64,000 nucleotides of DNA from Massospora cicadina (taxonomy: Eukaryota; Entomophthoromycota; Entomophthoromycetes; Entomophthorales; Entomophthoraceae), in the NCBI GenBank assembly GCA_022478985.1, contig JAKSZP010006700.1, positions 62,001-126,000 of the forward strand, read 5' to 3'. A program made the position numbers and the translations under genes. The notes beneath the pieces are model-generated. The model was not told the origin of the DNA. It worked only from the letters and a program-made list of their open reading frames with translations, and did not search any database. How positions within the stretch are numbered: the stretch's first letter is position 1; every line of letters starts with the position of its first letter. Below, in pieces: positions 31,721 through 44,300 of the stretch.

Positions 31721-32960
31721 TGGTGGTTTAAACAACATCAATTGGCTCTTGTGAAAGACAGAAAAGATCTGAAACAAAACAGGAAGATTCATCCGATATG
31801 AGGTGTGGCCCACCTTTCTAACTACGCGGTAAGGGCCAATACTCTTTAGTCCCAGCTTTTTGCATAATGCTTGATAGGGGTGTTTTGAGCATCAAGCATC
31901 ACGTAATCTCCTTCTTTGTAAGCTGGACCCACTTGTCTCTTACCATCAGCCTTCTTCTTATAAACTTTCATTGCCGCCTCCAAACTTGTAGGAACCCCCT
32001 GGGGTACTTTCTTGATAGTCTTAAAAAGTCCACCACTGCATCAAATTTAGAATTACAGTTGGGCTCCATGTTGAGCGGGGTAAACCTATGGTTGGTGAAA
32101 AATGAGGAACAACCAATTGATGCATGTAACGTGTTGTTATAGGTAAACTGGGCAATAGGAAGGTGAGAAACAGATCCTGAATGATCCGTGGCAATGTAAC
32201 ACCACAAATCTGTTCTAAGCACTGGTTCACTCATTTGGTCTGCTCATCTGATTGGGGGTTATAGCAGTTAAACGGCAGGGGAAATCTGAAGAGCCTTACA
32301 TATATCTTCCAAAAGACGGAGGTAAACTGGGGTACCTGATCACTTTAAAATTCTTGGGGGACCCCATGAAGCACAAAAACATGAGTGAAAAAGAGCCTAG
32401 TCATCACAACCACAGTTATTGTAGTTTTGCAAGGAGTAAAATGGGAGAACTTCGTAAAACAGTCCATTACTACCATGATGGCATCAGAACCATCAGAAAC
32501 AGGTTATTTCACAATGAAATCCACCGATAGGGAAGTCCAGGGCCCTTCAGCCTTTTAAACTGGTACCAACAACTCCATTAGTGGTTGCCAATTTTGTTTC
32601 AGTTGATTGCATATCAGGCACTCTTTACAAAACCTGCCCGCCTGAGTAGATATGCCCTTCCATTTGTATGTTCATCGAATTAGCTCCAAACTCTTTGCCT
32701 TCCCAGGATTATCAACGGTGATTTCGTCATGATCGTCCCAGATGATTTTCCAGGTGAAGTGGTCTGGCAGGAACCCATAGGCGCCCCTGGAACACCACCA
32801 TATCGTCCTTTACATGATAACCACCTGTTAGATCCATCTGATTCAGCGCGCGCTTAGCGAGTACAATAGTATACTTGGCCATCAACGGCTGAGAAAGGAC
32901 TACCTTTATGAACATATCATATTCCTATGCATTTTCCAGAGGAGCAAGCGCTGGACCATT
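31721..32960 (-). pseudogene. Element E integrase (broken)
   Basis: Minus-strand fragments, high to low coordinate: a zinc-binding region at 32915-32600 (VFQGRLWVPAR and Cys residues near 32600), the core with DCFTKFSHF-like sequence near 32440, SDQVPQFTS near 32330 and NPQSDEQT near 32260. Then LPIAQFTYNNTLHASIGCSS (32170-32110). Frameshifts and stops throughout. Confidence 0.7.
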
Positions 32961-33480
32961 GGCCAAGGAAGAGGGAGGTCGAGACACAATATTACTAGGT
33001 GGAATCTTTAACTGGGTATCTGCACCTCTACCTCTTTTGGGTTAGGAGCTAATGCAGGGTTGCGGCAAAAAGAATCCGCCAGACCATTCTCCTACCCCTT
33101 GATAAACTTATAAGATAATGCAAATGAAGAAAGGACCTCATGCTAGTGGGTTTGCCGTGGGTTTAAAACATGAGATGTGTGGTAGTACAGTAAGGCATGG
33201 TGATCTGTGCGTACACAGAAAGGTCAGGAAGAGCTATGCAGGTGATGACGCCAATAAGTCAACGCCTCCGCCACTGCTAATAACTCTTTGACATAAACAG
33301 CATAGTTTAATTCAGGCAAAGACATCTTCCTAAATATATATCCCACCGTATGCTCTATTCCATCTTCACCTACATGTAATAAGGCAAACACTATGGCGAA
33401 GTTGGAGGCATCAGTAGACACAATGAACTCCTTTTCAGAATCAACATGGCGAAGATGGATGTGGACAACATGGTGCACTT
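32961..33480 (-). pseudogene. Element E RNase H (broken)
   Basis: Open 84-codon stretch (33478-33224): VHIHLRHVDSEKEFIVSTDA with SNFAIVFALLHVGEDGIEH, then GYIFRKMSLPELNYAVYVKE and LLAVAEALTYWRHHL. This is the gypsy RNase H with first Asp and Glu motif. GAVLLQ of relatives is FALLHV here. The C-terminal part lies in other frames. Confidence 0.8.
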
Positions 33481-34330
33481 TACTTCTTGGAAAACATCTT
33501 CCAAAATGGGGACCACTGAATCACTTTTTCCCCACTCGCCTCATACAAGGGTGCTGCTACTTCAGAAAGATTTGGTGTAAACTTTTTGAAGAACGTACAC
33601 ACATCCTCAATAGCTCCTTATTCCTTGACCAAAGTTGGGGTGGGCCACCTACAAATCGCCTTCTCCTTGTCTGGAGTTATCATGTGTCCTTGAGCAAACA
33701 CGATGTTGCCCAGAAAGGCGACCTGGGACTTTAGAATTCACACTTACTGATCCTCAGTGTAAAGTTGGCTGCCTTCAACCACTCCACCACTTGCCAAAGG
33801 TGTACTTCATGGGACTCCTGATAGTGGAAAATACCATAATATCATCCATGTAGGCAGCCACACATACCCCCAGCATGTCCCCAAAGCCACATCATTGGGG
33901 CGATGGAAGATAGCTGGGCCGTTTTTCAGCTTAAAGAGCATGACTTGAAACTGGAAATAATTCTTTCTGGTACAGAATGCGGTTAGCCATTTTTGCCCTT
34001 TTTTAATCTAGAACTGATTGAACGCATTTAGGCAATCCAGTTTGGATAAGGCTTACGCCTTCTTCACATAGCGTGCAATCTGTGACTCTAAAGGGATGGG
34101 ATGTAAATCTGGTACAGTAACATTGTTTAGATCCCATAATCTATGCAAGGGCATAAATTTTCATCGGCTTTCTCCATGAAGAGAAGTGGGAAGCATAAAG
34201 GGGAGAATTGCTTAATAAATTTCGCCTTTGTCTAACTGCTCCTTGACCCACACATATAAGGGCGCTTTCTCGCATGCAGTCAATAGATAAATTGGGAAAG
34301 ATATTAGCACCAGATCAACTGTGAGATTGA
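33481..34330 (-). pseudogene. Element E reverse transcriptase (broken)
   Basis: Minus strand reads VAAYMDDIMVFSTI with an intact YMDD at 33852-33841. Further motifs are visible in pieces, for example MLFKLKNGPAIFHRPN near 33950-33890 and LSKLDCLNAFNQF near 34060-34010. Stops and shifts prevent any long frame. Confidence 0.75.
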
Positions 34331-35632
34331 ACTCGCAATCAACTCTGAATGAGCAGGTAATTTATTGACTGAAGCCAAATCAAACGAAGATTCCAGACCC
34401 TCCAAACAGGAAGGTAAAGGTACTTACAGTGAGGGCTTCAACACTGAAGCGAAACTGAGAGTGTGGATGTTGGGCCAGTGAGAAAATCGCCCTGAAAGTT
34501 AGCCTCAGACAAAAAAGCAATTAATGTACGACTATTCTTCAATGCTAAGGATAGGGTATTGTCTCTAAAGTTGGTCCTGACGTCAAGCTTTCGCCTATTC
34601 CACTCCGAAAATAATGGGATATAAACGGTTTTTTGTTGCTTGGGAACGGTCCGTCAAAAGATATTTGCCTACTTGATAATTAACTAAACCTAGTAACTTC
34701 AAGATGGAAATACCTTGAGAAGCCCCTCCCCTAACCATATTACAGGCAAGTAACTAAGCTCATGGTAGTCGGCTAGGTCTTGGTCCCTAAAATTCTCAGA
34801 GGCTCCAGGATCCACCAGGATAGTAGTGCTAATTTTTACTGAGGATGATGAAAGGGTAGCAGTTAACAAAAATATTCAGAATGACCTTTATTAATAACGG
34901 ACAACGTGAACCCTACACCATCAAACTCTTCTTCATGGTCTAACACGCCCCAGGGTACGTTTCTGTATCAAAGAATGGAGAGGGATATTTGGCTACCCTC
35001 ACTACAGAGACCACATATCCCAGAATATCTTCAGCAACTGCATAAACGTTTCTACATTGTAATTGTAACTCCTTCTCCACCTTTTGGGTTCTCCAGATAG
35101 TTTTAGTGGTCAAGCGTGGGTTCTCTGGAGTGATATGATACACAGAAATGGGGTCCAAATCTGAGCCATAAGAGAAGAAATATGGTTTGATTGTATATAT
35201 GGCAACATCGTTATAAAACGTGTTTTTGGTTTAAAATACTATCCCCATTTTGGCAACGAGTTGTCTGACTTTATTCAAGGCCATCACCCCCAGGCCTGCC
35301 ATCAAAAATACCGCCTGCACCGACTGAACTAATTGCTAAAGAAACCCCAGTTTATTTGAATTACTTTTATTATTTTTGGTGGAAAGTCAGTTAATCACAA
35401 CTCTCAGGCCATGAAGCGTCTATATCCAATGGTTATAAGCAAGAAGGGTTGTACTTTCCAATTGGAGGTAGCAAGAATAACGCCAAGATGTTCCAACATT
35501 CGATAAAAAGAGTAAACAGTGATGAACCTCACCATGTCCAAGGCCAAAAGCTGGCGCACATAATTTGCACTTTGTGAAAGTCCCACACGGAAAAAGATTT
35601 AAGCATGTAAAATAAAGAGGATGGTTGACTAA
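34331..35632 (-). pseudogene. Element E Gag and protease (broken)
   Basis: Near 34830-34755 the minus strand reads TTILVDPGASENFRDQDLAD. The position and surrounding residues match the protease active site of A (ALVDTGAEENY), but the catalytic DTG is DPG, which should be inactive. Gag fragments lie at 35158-34940 and 35586-35404. The latter (DMVRFITVYSFYRMLEHLGV) is hydrophobic and sits where A and B have their third membrane segment. Confidence 0.55.
35619..35632 (-). promoter_or_regulatory. Presumed primer-binding site of element E
   Basis: After the 5' LTR the minus strand reads TTAGTCAACCATCC. No TGG is present. GTCAACCA is nearly complementary to TGGTTAAC in the R region of the same LTR (36057-36050, 7 of 8 pairs). 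This is consistent with self-priming but short. Confidence 0.35.
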
Positions 35633-36518
35633 TGTAGAAGAGTGTCTATAGCTCTCCTGTTCTCAACGTGGAAGTGCTTGGTGCACAGGACAACGCTAGA
35701 GAACTAGTTATTTTTAATACATTTACTTAAGCCCAGAAGAGATTGCTTGAGCTGTAATAACCTAGGTTGAAAGCTATTAATAGAGGGAAGAAAAAAATTG
35801 AATTAACAACAAGGTGGGAGTAAACCAAAGTAAGTTTCATACCCAAGCGGTGCACTGAGTGTAAATATAGAGGAGGCACAGGTTGGAGGGAACCTGGGCG
35901 GCATAACAGTGCATGAGAGGATATATTTGCTATTGTTAAAATTAAATTGCTAGCGTTGCATGAAACATCTCAAAGAGGTCCACACACAGAGTTGTACAAG
36001 ATAACATATATAAAAAGTATACTAGCAAAGAGTTTTTATTATAAGGGAAGTTAACCAATGAGAAGATTTGGTCTTAAGGAAACAATTTTAGGAAATTTGG
36101 GGGAACAAACAATCAAAGAAAGTGGTGCTAAGCCGAGGTGCACCAATAAGCGCACTCTTCCATCAGGCAGTAAAATATACTTTGTAATTGACCAAATCAG
36201 GTTATTGACTGTAGGCAAAACTGACCTGAGCTAGAAATTTTGAAAACCATACAGGTTTCAAGACCCTGTTTGCCAAAATACTAATCACATTTTTTATTAA
36301 TAAATAAGCCAGTTTTTCCTAACGCACCTGCTGTTATACAGGGCTAAACTTCTTTTATATCCCTAGGACCAACCTGGGCATACCTCGCCTTAACCCAGCG
36401 TTGATCCAAGGTATGCTTGAGGTCAGAGAGTCCTGACAACTTCCCCTTCTTGGCCTCCTGACATGCAGCTTTGTCCTTAGTGTTTTTCCCATTATGATGT
36501 CATCTTTAAGCAATGACA
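35633..36518 (-). repeat. Element E 5' LTR (right copy)
   Basis: 886 bp, TGTCATTG at 36518 (minus) to CTACA at 35633. An AATAAA signal on the minus strand lies near 36037. The last ~200 bp include a hydrophobic reading (SIFFFPLLIAFNLGYYSSSN) in the place where A and B encode membrane segments, but with stops. Confidence 0.85.
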
Positions 36519-37700
36519 TTGCCACCAAGTGATAGTGAACACCAAATTGGAGATAGAAGTACCAACTGGACTCTATGGGGAAATTATTGGCCCTTATCAG
36601 CAATTGCAGTTTGAGCCCCATATAGTTCAAGGCATTATACTACTGGGACACAGGGAGATAAAGGATTTTTTATAAAATCTCCAAAAAGGACCCTTGAAAA
36701 TCCGCCATCATCAAATAGTGGCGTATCTACACTTGACCTTGTTGAAGAGATCCTTTGGGATCATGAGTTTGGGTTGCTTGATGTATTTGGTCTACCCACC
36801 AAGCCACAGATCGGATTAATGTTAGTGGTTTGCACAAAGAATTAATTGGGTTATTGGAAGAACAAAAAGACCAGATGGTGGCTTTATTTCAAAAATATAA
36901 GGAGATTTTTGCTGTTGATGACCACGATTTTAGAGTGCGCTTGGGGGTGGTCTATTGAATGGACACTGGAGATCATCCCCCCATTAGGTCTTAGCTTATC
37001 CACCAATAAAGGGCAGCTGAGGAAGTTGTCGCCTAGAAAATTGATAAAGTTTCTGGAGCTAGGGTTGCTCAAATCGTCAAAGAGTCCATGGGCTTTGCCC
37101 GTTCTATTTGTAAAAAAGAAAGACGGTACCAATTGGGTGGTGATAGACTGCCAGAAGCTCAACAGTATCACCAAAAAGAACTCATATCTCTTGCCACAGA
37201 TCAACAATGATTTGGATTGGTTAGATGGAGCTTGTTACTTCTCAGCGATGGATTTGATATTAGGTTACTGGCAAATCGAGTTGCCCATTGCAAAACAGAT
37301 TAAATTCTCCATAATCACATCCAAGTGGCTTTTTCAACTGACACATATGTTTCAAGTGCTATGTAACGCCCTAGCTATGTTTCAATGGGCCATTTACACC
37401 ATCTTAGGAGATCTGAAGCTGTTGTGCGTTCATATGTACCTCAACAATATCAAAGTTTTCTCTCAAACATTTTCTGAGCAACTTTTCCATTTGGAGGAAG
37501 TATTCCACCGGCTGGCTGAGGCCAAAATCAAGATCAAGCCCTATAAATGCCACTTCTCTAAGACCAACTTAGTACCTTGGGTTTGTGGTAGACGTGAAAG
37601 GGCTGAAACCTCTCCTGGCCAAAAAGGAGGCTATGCAAAAATGACTCTTCCAAGCAGTAAGCACGCATACAATTAACTTTGGGGATGGTTGGTTACTACC
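36519..37700 (+). pseudogene. Element D reverse transcriptase (catalytic Asp pair lost)
   Basis: Open 276-codon stretch from 36846. Motifs: SPWALPVLFVKKKDGTNWVV, LNSITKKNSYLLPQINNDLD, FSAMDLILGYWQIELP (first Asp kept) and VLCNALAMFQWAIYTILGDL. In place of YLDD the sequence is YLNN at 37437-37448 (CTCAACAAT). Both aspartates have become Asn, each by one G-to-A change, so the enzyme is dead. The part before 36840 is readable only as fragments. Confidence 0.82.
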
Positions 37701-38240
37701 AACGCTTTATATCCAACTTCAGCTGTATTGGAGGTTCGCTGTTTGAGTTAGTAATTTTGATGCCTTGTTTTAAATAGACGAAAAGTTGACAATGTCACTT
37801 TGATACACTCTGGACAACGTTAATCAGTGCGCCAGTGTTAAGCTACGAAAATTATGAGAAAAAGCTTATCATCCAAACAGATGTATCTGTTTCCGCAGTT
37901 GATGCGGTTCTATCCTAAAAGAATGATGAGGGGGAGGAGCACCAAGTTGCATACTGCAGTTGGAGCCTAAAACTGCCATTAATTCAATTATACCATGAGC
38001 AAGAAGGAGTGCTTAGCGGTGATCTACGCATATTAGCAATTTAGGGTGTATTTTCATTTAGTGGGTTGAAAGTCGCAATGGATAATGCTTTGTTATGTTA
38101 GTTGCAAAATCTAAAGGAGTCTGAAGGGCGTCTAGCCCGATGGGCCATCAAACTGCAGGCTTATGACTTCTATATCTCCACTGACCTGGAGCAAAGCACC
38201 AGAACGTCGATTGCTTATCAAGATTACCAACAGTTGCAAT
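37701..38240 (+). pseudogene. Element D RNase H (heavily decayed)
   Basis: Between 37850 and 38230 the plus strand reads IIQTDVSVSAVDAVL-like sequence (the TDAS motif), MSKKECLAVIYAY, then GRLARWAIKLQAYDFYIS near 38130-38180, the end of gypsy RNase H. Stops throughout. Confidence 0.6.
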
Positions 38241-39483
38241 CACAGTGGATCTGAGTGATGTGATGTACAATAAAGCGCTTAGTAGAAAATATGATGACAA
38301 ACCTCCTCAAGTCATAAAGTTATTCAATGAGATGCAAGTAAATACCTTTCAGCAGAACGTGAGTTATATAAGAATATTTGAGATTCTACTGTGAGCTTTC
38401 TGTGACCCTTGGCACAGTCAAGAATTGTAATGAGTGCACACAAGGCAGTCAGACATGGTGGAATGCATAAAACATTAAAATTGTTAAACCCTTGGTAATA
38501 GTGGAGAGAATGAACTTTGACGTGTCTCTAAAATTTACTGCTGTCACCAGTATCAAGTGGAAAAACTGTTCCCCAGAAGGCCCAAACCAACTCGAAAAAG
38601 TACATTTTGCTTGACATATAGTTTCCATTGATATCGTTGGCCACTTTCTGAAGGGAGAAAACTGGTCTATATACATTCTTGTGGAAAGCGATCACTTGAC
38701 CAGGTGGGTTAAGCACTTGAGATACGGGATTTGGAGGCAGTCACAGTGGCCAAGTTCATAATTTGAATGCATAATCCAGCGACATAGCTATTCGCTTTAT
38801 ATCCTCACTGATAACGTAGTAAAATTTATATCTCACATCCTGCCAAAGATAAACGAGCTTATGGTTATCTAAGGGGTTTTGACAATCCCATATCACCCAA
38901 GTACAACGGGATGAATGAGCGAGTTATGGGACCTTGGTGAGCATACTATGGTAATTGGTTACAGATCATTCTTCCAATTGGATTCCCTCTTTTCCAACGC
39001 CATCTTTGCCTAAAACATTAGCTATTATTCTGCCACAGGTAAGGTCCCTTCCAGTTACTATATGGATGGCACCCAGCTCTACCTGCCTTCATATATGCTT
39101 GCGTGAAGATACTAGCAGAAGTGATCTGCAACGTTACTTGACTAACCTGGCTAATAATTAACTTGGGAACTGAAGCATACTCTATCAGCTTGGCTAAAAG
39201 ATAAATAACCAGGCCACCGATTAAGTATGGCTTAGTGGACTAGACCAGTTTAATGAATGAGAGATGGCTCTGGTACTGAACAGCACAGGTTTGGTCAAAA
39301 GCATTTGTTGGCTAACATTTGGGTTGATCCTTATGAGATTTTTGAGAAAATGGACATTGATGCCTACACTATCAAGGACCCTGCAAGCGGTCAGATCATT
39401 AAACAAGTGCATGCAAAGTTCCTCCAGGCATATAAACAATAAGAAATTTAGCATCCGTCAAATGGAGGGTAAAGATAAAATTT
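38241..39483 (+). pseudogene. Element D integrase and Pol tail (broken)
   Basis: Readable pieces: VSIDIVGHFLKGENWSIYIL near 38630-38690 (first Asp), ILTDNVVKFISH near 38800-38830 (second Asp) and YHPSTTGMNERVMG near 38890-38930 (Glu). The last open piece (39257-39442) reads LANIWVDPYEIFEKMDIDAY, then TIKDPASGQIIKQVHAKFLQ. The A/G-rich GGAGGGTAAAGATAAAA (39464-39480) precedes the LTR and is the probable polypurine tract. Confidence 0.7.
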
Positions 39484-40070
39484 TGATATGACTGGATGAT
39501 AAGAATAAAATAACTGCAGCGGAATAGGGTAATATTCTCTGAAACCATGTAATAGCATTACATTGGTAAAATCAGCTCAAAATAAGATGGTAAGGCGCTA
39601 CTGAGCTCAGAATGGATAATTATTAAATCACCTCAAAATAAGCCAATACAGAGATGTCAACTCACAATGAATATTTAGTAACTCGCCTCAAACTAAGGTG
39701 ATAGTGAGATTAAAAAATAACAGACCCTGCTGGGATCTCACAGTTAAGAAAAGAACCAATGAGGATACAGCGGTAAAAATAGCCTAAGTAAGAGGATTGT
39801 TGTCAACCAAAGTCAATGATATAAAATCGAGATGAAAAGGATGGTGAAGGAGGATTGTTGGTAGGTTGGAAGGAACAGTCTCTAACGAGTATTCTGATAA
39901 AATAAACAAAAATAAAGTGATGTGGTTGGAGCTAATTGATACATATATTTTAAGTTCTTTAATTTAGTCACAAGGACCAGAAATCCCCATATTGTCCATT
40001 CGTTGCTCAGAGGGTTCAACCCTGTGCAACTCCTGCGGCATATATCAAAAAAATTGCTGAAATTATAACA
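39484..40070 (+). repeat. Element D 3' LTR
   Basis: 587 bp, matches 25513-26037 with an extra ~60 bp near 39800-39860 (AACCAAAGTCAATGATATAAAATC...). Ends ATTATAACA. Confidence 0.8.
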
Positions 40071-40587
40071 ACTGAATGCTAAGCATATGGGCTGGACCTT
40101 TAGAAATGATAGAAGACATACGCGAATGCATAAATGGTATAAAATTGATGTATGTGTGTATCAGAAAGAGTCCACGCTAAGCTACTCCACATAAATCCAT
40201 ATAAAAAAGGAAGAGGGATAAAGTGAAAAATTAGTAATATTAATAGTAATAGTAATGGTAGTGGTAATAGTAATAGTAGTAATAGATAAAACATTTGCAC
40301 ACAATAATAGAAATCAATAAAATTAATTTACTAGTTAGAAACATTTCATAGCTTAATATACCCTTCACACCCCACTGCTCCTTGTTACCCTCATTGTCAG
40401 CATGGCTCCTTAATTACTTTTTACAACGCTCACCGTCTGAAGAGGTGTCTCCTCTACAATTAATCACTGACTACTTGACCACCTCAACTTAACAAAGCTC
40501 CCTGTTCACAAGTTTAGGTCCAAGCTTGGGAAAGGGCAATGAATGCAATAATTTGAGTGAAACTATGCTACATGGGAGAAAAGAGCT
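40071..40587. other. Intervening sequence with a microsatellite
   Basis: No coding sequence is recognisable. 40231-40286 is an impure AGTAAT/AGT-type trinucleotide repeat; the Leu-rich open frame on the minus strand at 40100-40300 is an artefact of it. The rest is AT-rich and unassigned. Confidence 0.5.
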
Positions 40588-41334
40588 TGTCAGATATATT
40601 GTCATAAGTGTGAGTGCTAGTGTTTATGGGTCAGTATACCAAAGTGGAAATTATTGCTCAGTTAAGGGAAAAAGTCAGAGATTTTATATAAGTGAGCAAT
40701 AAGCCTGTCAGTGTTTGTATCAAAGAACAGCATAAATTTTTTCGTTATCAGACCAGAAAACGTTCAAAAGTCATCCTCTGGGTTAAGCCTTCTGGCTTTG
40801 AAATTTATTGTTGCTAAATGAGCCTTTATACCTTAAGCGGGAAAGGATTTATAAAGGAGATTCAGGAATTTTCACCAGATGAGACTCCATATTGACACCA
40901 AAGGCTGCCATCCAGACGCCCTCACAGAATTTAAAAGCACCATTCCTGAATTCAATCAAAGGAAGTGGCTGCAGCTTGAACCCATAATGGAGGAGAAGTG
41001 ATAATCATGAACAAGAGGATATAAGAGAACCTTATCTGCCTCAGGACACCTATTCGACCCTATAATTATTGAAATCTTTAACAAATGAACATTATTTGTA
41101 TTTCCCTAACGAAAATATATTTATATTTTGCCAATTCACATAGTTACAACAACTAGTATTGTAGTCCAGAATAGCGCAAATAAACCAGATCCTGAAGAAG
41201 AAAAAGTGCTACGCTATCACCTCTCTCCAGACATTCTGATCAGTCAAGCAATCCTAAAGACAGCACATGACTTCAAAGCTTACTACTACAGGCGCCCACA
41301 ATTTAGAATTAGGCTTTCCTTGGTGAAAGCCCAA
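40588..41334 (+). repeat. Probable 5' LTR of element H
   Basis: Starts TGTCAGATATAT, like the LTRs of C and J. It is 747 bp long to a point 3 bp before a perfect primer-binding site. The 3' LTR has not been found, so this depends on start, length and the site. Confidence 0.45.
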
Positions 41335-41337
41335 AAC

Positions 41338-41352
41338 TGGTGCTCACTACAG
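41338..41352 (+). promoter_or_regulatory. Primer-binding site of element H
   Basis: TGGTGCTCACTACAG, the same as in elements C and D; the next bases (TGG) diverge. Confidence 0.75.
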
Positions 41353-41399
41353 TGGATCCATGAGCTGAAAATAGTGAAAACGTCAATCACAGATCATGT

Positions 41400-44300
41400 A
41401 AAATAATGCTAATTTGGATACTCTCCCTATGTGAAGGATTAGAGCATTGCTCAATGGGTAATACTTAACAATTTGTTGCATACCAATTCATCCTGGGAGC
41501 CTAGAATTCTGGAAACTTTGTGTTGAATCTTCCCATGGTGAGCACCAGTGTGTTCTAGCTCCAAACCACCAACTTAGCTGACACCATCCATCAACTTCTA
41601 GATGGGATCTATTCCGCTGAGACCTAGTCTAATTTTTTTAGCTTCTTCTGTCCCCTCCTACATGCAAAGATTTTTATGGATTGGGTGCATTAGCTAGCAA
41701 TAAGTTTTGAGGAGAGCCTCACCTTTGGAAGTTTTTACATCCAGCCCTCCATCAACTTCTCCAATTGGTGGGGTGACATCATCAAAAAATATTATGTCAG
41801 CTGTGATCTACTGAGCCTTAACTCCAACTTGGTCATATTTTTACAAAGCCGCCCCCTTTTATTTTCATGCAACTTGTAAGCTATCTTGGACAACCTTCAC
41901 CTCATCAATGACGCCCAAAGATAAACAGCCTTATTGGACATTGGGATCTTTGTATTATGGATATCTACCTTACTCACTAACTACAGGGTGTTGTCTCTAA
42001 GGTACACAAGACATCTAAAATCCCACGTTGGAGGCTACCACCCAAATCCAAACTTTAGAATCCATCTTGATGCAACGATTAGCCATGTAGAATGTCTGCT
42101 TACTCAACTTTAATGCTGAAGTGACATCATCATTGAAGGGTCATGGGTCCCAAAGGCCCTCAAGGCTGAGAAGGTCCAAGAGGTCTCAAGGGGCTGAAGT
42201 ATGACTCACTTCCAGAAAGTTACCTGGCCCCCATGATCATTGGTCACCCATACCCCTGACTTATGGCTGCATAGATCCTATGCACTGAAAGCTGCAAAAA
42301 TGAAGGACCTTCAAGAAACAAATTAATTGCATTGACTGAGGGTGCGGAGTTTACCCTGGTAGGAATCCCATTGATCCTGCCGTCACCCTAGGCGCATTAA
42401 ACTTCAAGATAAAAAAGTATAAAGTTTATGAAAATTATTGATAAACGCTTTAATTGATGATATAAAAAATACGCAAATTTGGACACATATCAATTTCTGT
42501 AAGTTTGAAATTATAAACTTAAATTCATAACCTAAAAAAAAGACTAGCCACACTCTCAATCTGTGTTGTATGTTTTTGTGTGGCAACATAAACTGGATTC
42601 AAAATCAAGTGTACCAGTAGGTTCCCATGCATATTCTGAGTCAGTATCTACTGAGCCTAGCCATATTAATGAATCTGGGATCCATGAACTCTCTGTACCA
42701 TTAGATCAGCTTCAAAGCTAGTTTAAGAAACAATATGTTCCAGGACAAAAAAGCATTGCATCACTTTGATGCTCTTATAAGCACTATGGAAGAAGCAACT
42801 AATCATCAAAATATCAAGCATATCCGCTCCTGCATGTGTGGGTAAGCTCGTGACTTATGACCCCCACCTTCATGAATGCCAGACCTGGTCCCAGGTTAAG
42901 ACCACTACCATACAGGGAATTTGGCACATATAAGACCATCTCTATTCAAAAACAAGCTTACTCAGCCATTTGCATAGCAAGGGAGAAACCCTTCTGATTT
43001 TTCAAGTCGCTTTTATGCTAGTGCGTAACTGATAGTTACTACTAATTAAAACTTATTAGATGACACTATTCTCGCCATCCTTTCCACATTAAAACCTTGG
43101 CACAATGTCCAGCTCCTCATAATAGAATTAAGTAAACCTTTACCAGCTTTCTATGGCACCAAATAACACTCAACATGATCCCCACATCAGCTTTGAACAA
43201 GTACCCCTCTATAGGTTGAGCCCCTCCTAGACCTAAAGTGCATGCACTTGAGGTTAATGGAAAAGATGTGACCACTAGCTGCTACTACAAAGGCCGCTAA
43301 TACACTAAGAAAAGGTCTACAAACATCAGGAAAAAGATGCAGAACGCGAACCATTGGGAAATTAGAGATCAGCATGAAGAAAAAGGTTCTCTGTGCTGAC
43401 GTTCCCCCAGTTATGCCTCTATTTAATTCTGAAAGCACCCACGGAGGACACCATTAGAGAACCCTGGCAAATGAGTTATAGTTCCAATTATAAACTTCTT
43501 GACCTGCTTATTAATCATATTATTTGCTAATTTTTCTTTCCCTATAACCACAATTCAATATTATTCACTTGTGTTGCAATTAAAGTTCACAAAATACCTG
43601 CACTCGCCATAATAGATAGAAGTTCTCTAGAGAGTTTGATCTCGTCCAAACTAGTGAAGAAACTTAAGGTTTCGCCTAATCTGCCCCATTACACCAAGTA
43701 TGACACTTCTGGGCCTCAATGCACCCAATCCATAGGGCCTGTCCAGCTATTTTCTAGTTCAGGACAAATTTTTATATGCCTTGACTATAGTTCAAAATAA
43801 TCCTATCTTTGGGTTACTGCTAAGCAACCATTTTCTCCAAGAATACAATGTTATCATTTATTATGTGAAAGTAGTTTTAATCCTTGTTTGGTACCTGCAA
43901 ACCCTTAATATTTTAAACCCAAAGAGAGAAAAGAGAGAATAAAGGCTCAGAACTTCTTAATAGAATCTAAAGACTGGATTGATTAGCTTACCTACCATTT
44001 TTCGGATTTCACATGAAAGTTCCCTTCCGTGTAATGGATTGTTCTGAAAGAATGCCAGTATATTTGTCAAAGCCAAGGTAATCCTCAGGGGTCACAGATT
44101 ATAGTAAACACAGATTCATGTGAATATACCGCCTGTTAACATTTTTAGAAATCTGTTGGGCTTAAAATCCAACTTTAAGTGAAATCTTAACCTGCATGTG
44201 CATTATGAGCCAGCACATGATGGCTACATCTCTATAAGACTAGCTACCCTGAATCTTAAGTCACATACCATTGGATTTAGTAATTAAATCACCTATATAT

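Larger units (their letters stand above)
28577..36518 (-). mobile_element. Element E: chromodomain gypsy element nested in D, itself split by half-LINE1
   Basis: The right LTR (35633-36518, 886 bp) is intact. The left LTR is cut by half-LINE1 into 28577-28769 and about 30692-31393, together about 895 bp. Flanking bases TGGCC (28572-28576) and TTGCC (36519-36523) are a 5-bp TSD with one change. Minus-strand genes run Gag, protease, RT, RNase H, integrase, chromodomain. E belongs with A and B: TTA-type primer site without TGG, chromodomain, and Pol frame running into the LTR. Confidence 0.85.
25513..40070 (+). mobile_element. Element D: Ty3/gypsy LTR retrotransposon split by element E
   Basis: LTRs at 25513-26037 and 39484-40070 share long runs, for example GACTGGATGATAAGA and GCTGAAATTATAACA. 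Inside are a tRNA-type primer site, Gag with a degenerate zinc knuckle, protease remains, then the nested element E (28577-36518), then RT, RNase H and integrase. No TSD was found: GATTT before and ACTGA after. That is expected if the left LTR is shared with F. Confidence 0.78.

Noticed and set aside
40100..40300. Leu-rich 66-codon membrane protein on the minus strand
   Set aside because: It is a translation of an impure AGT/AAT trinucleotide repeat (40231-40286); no other coding signs.
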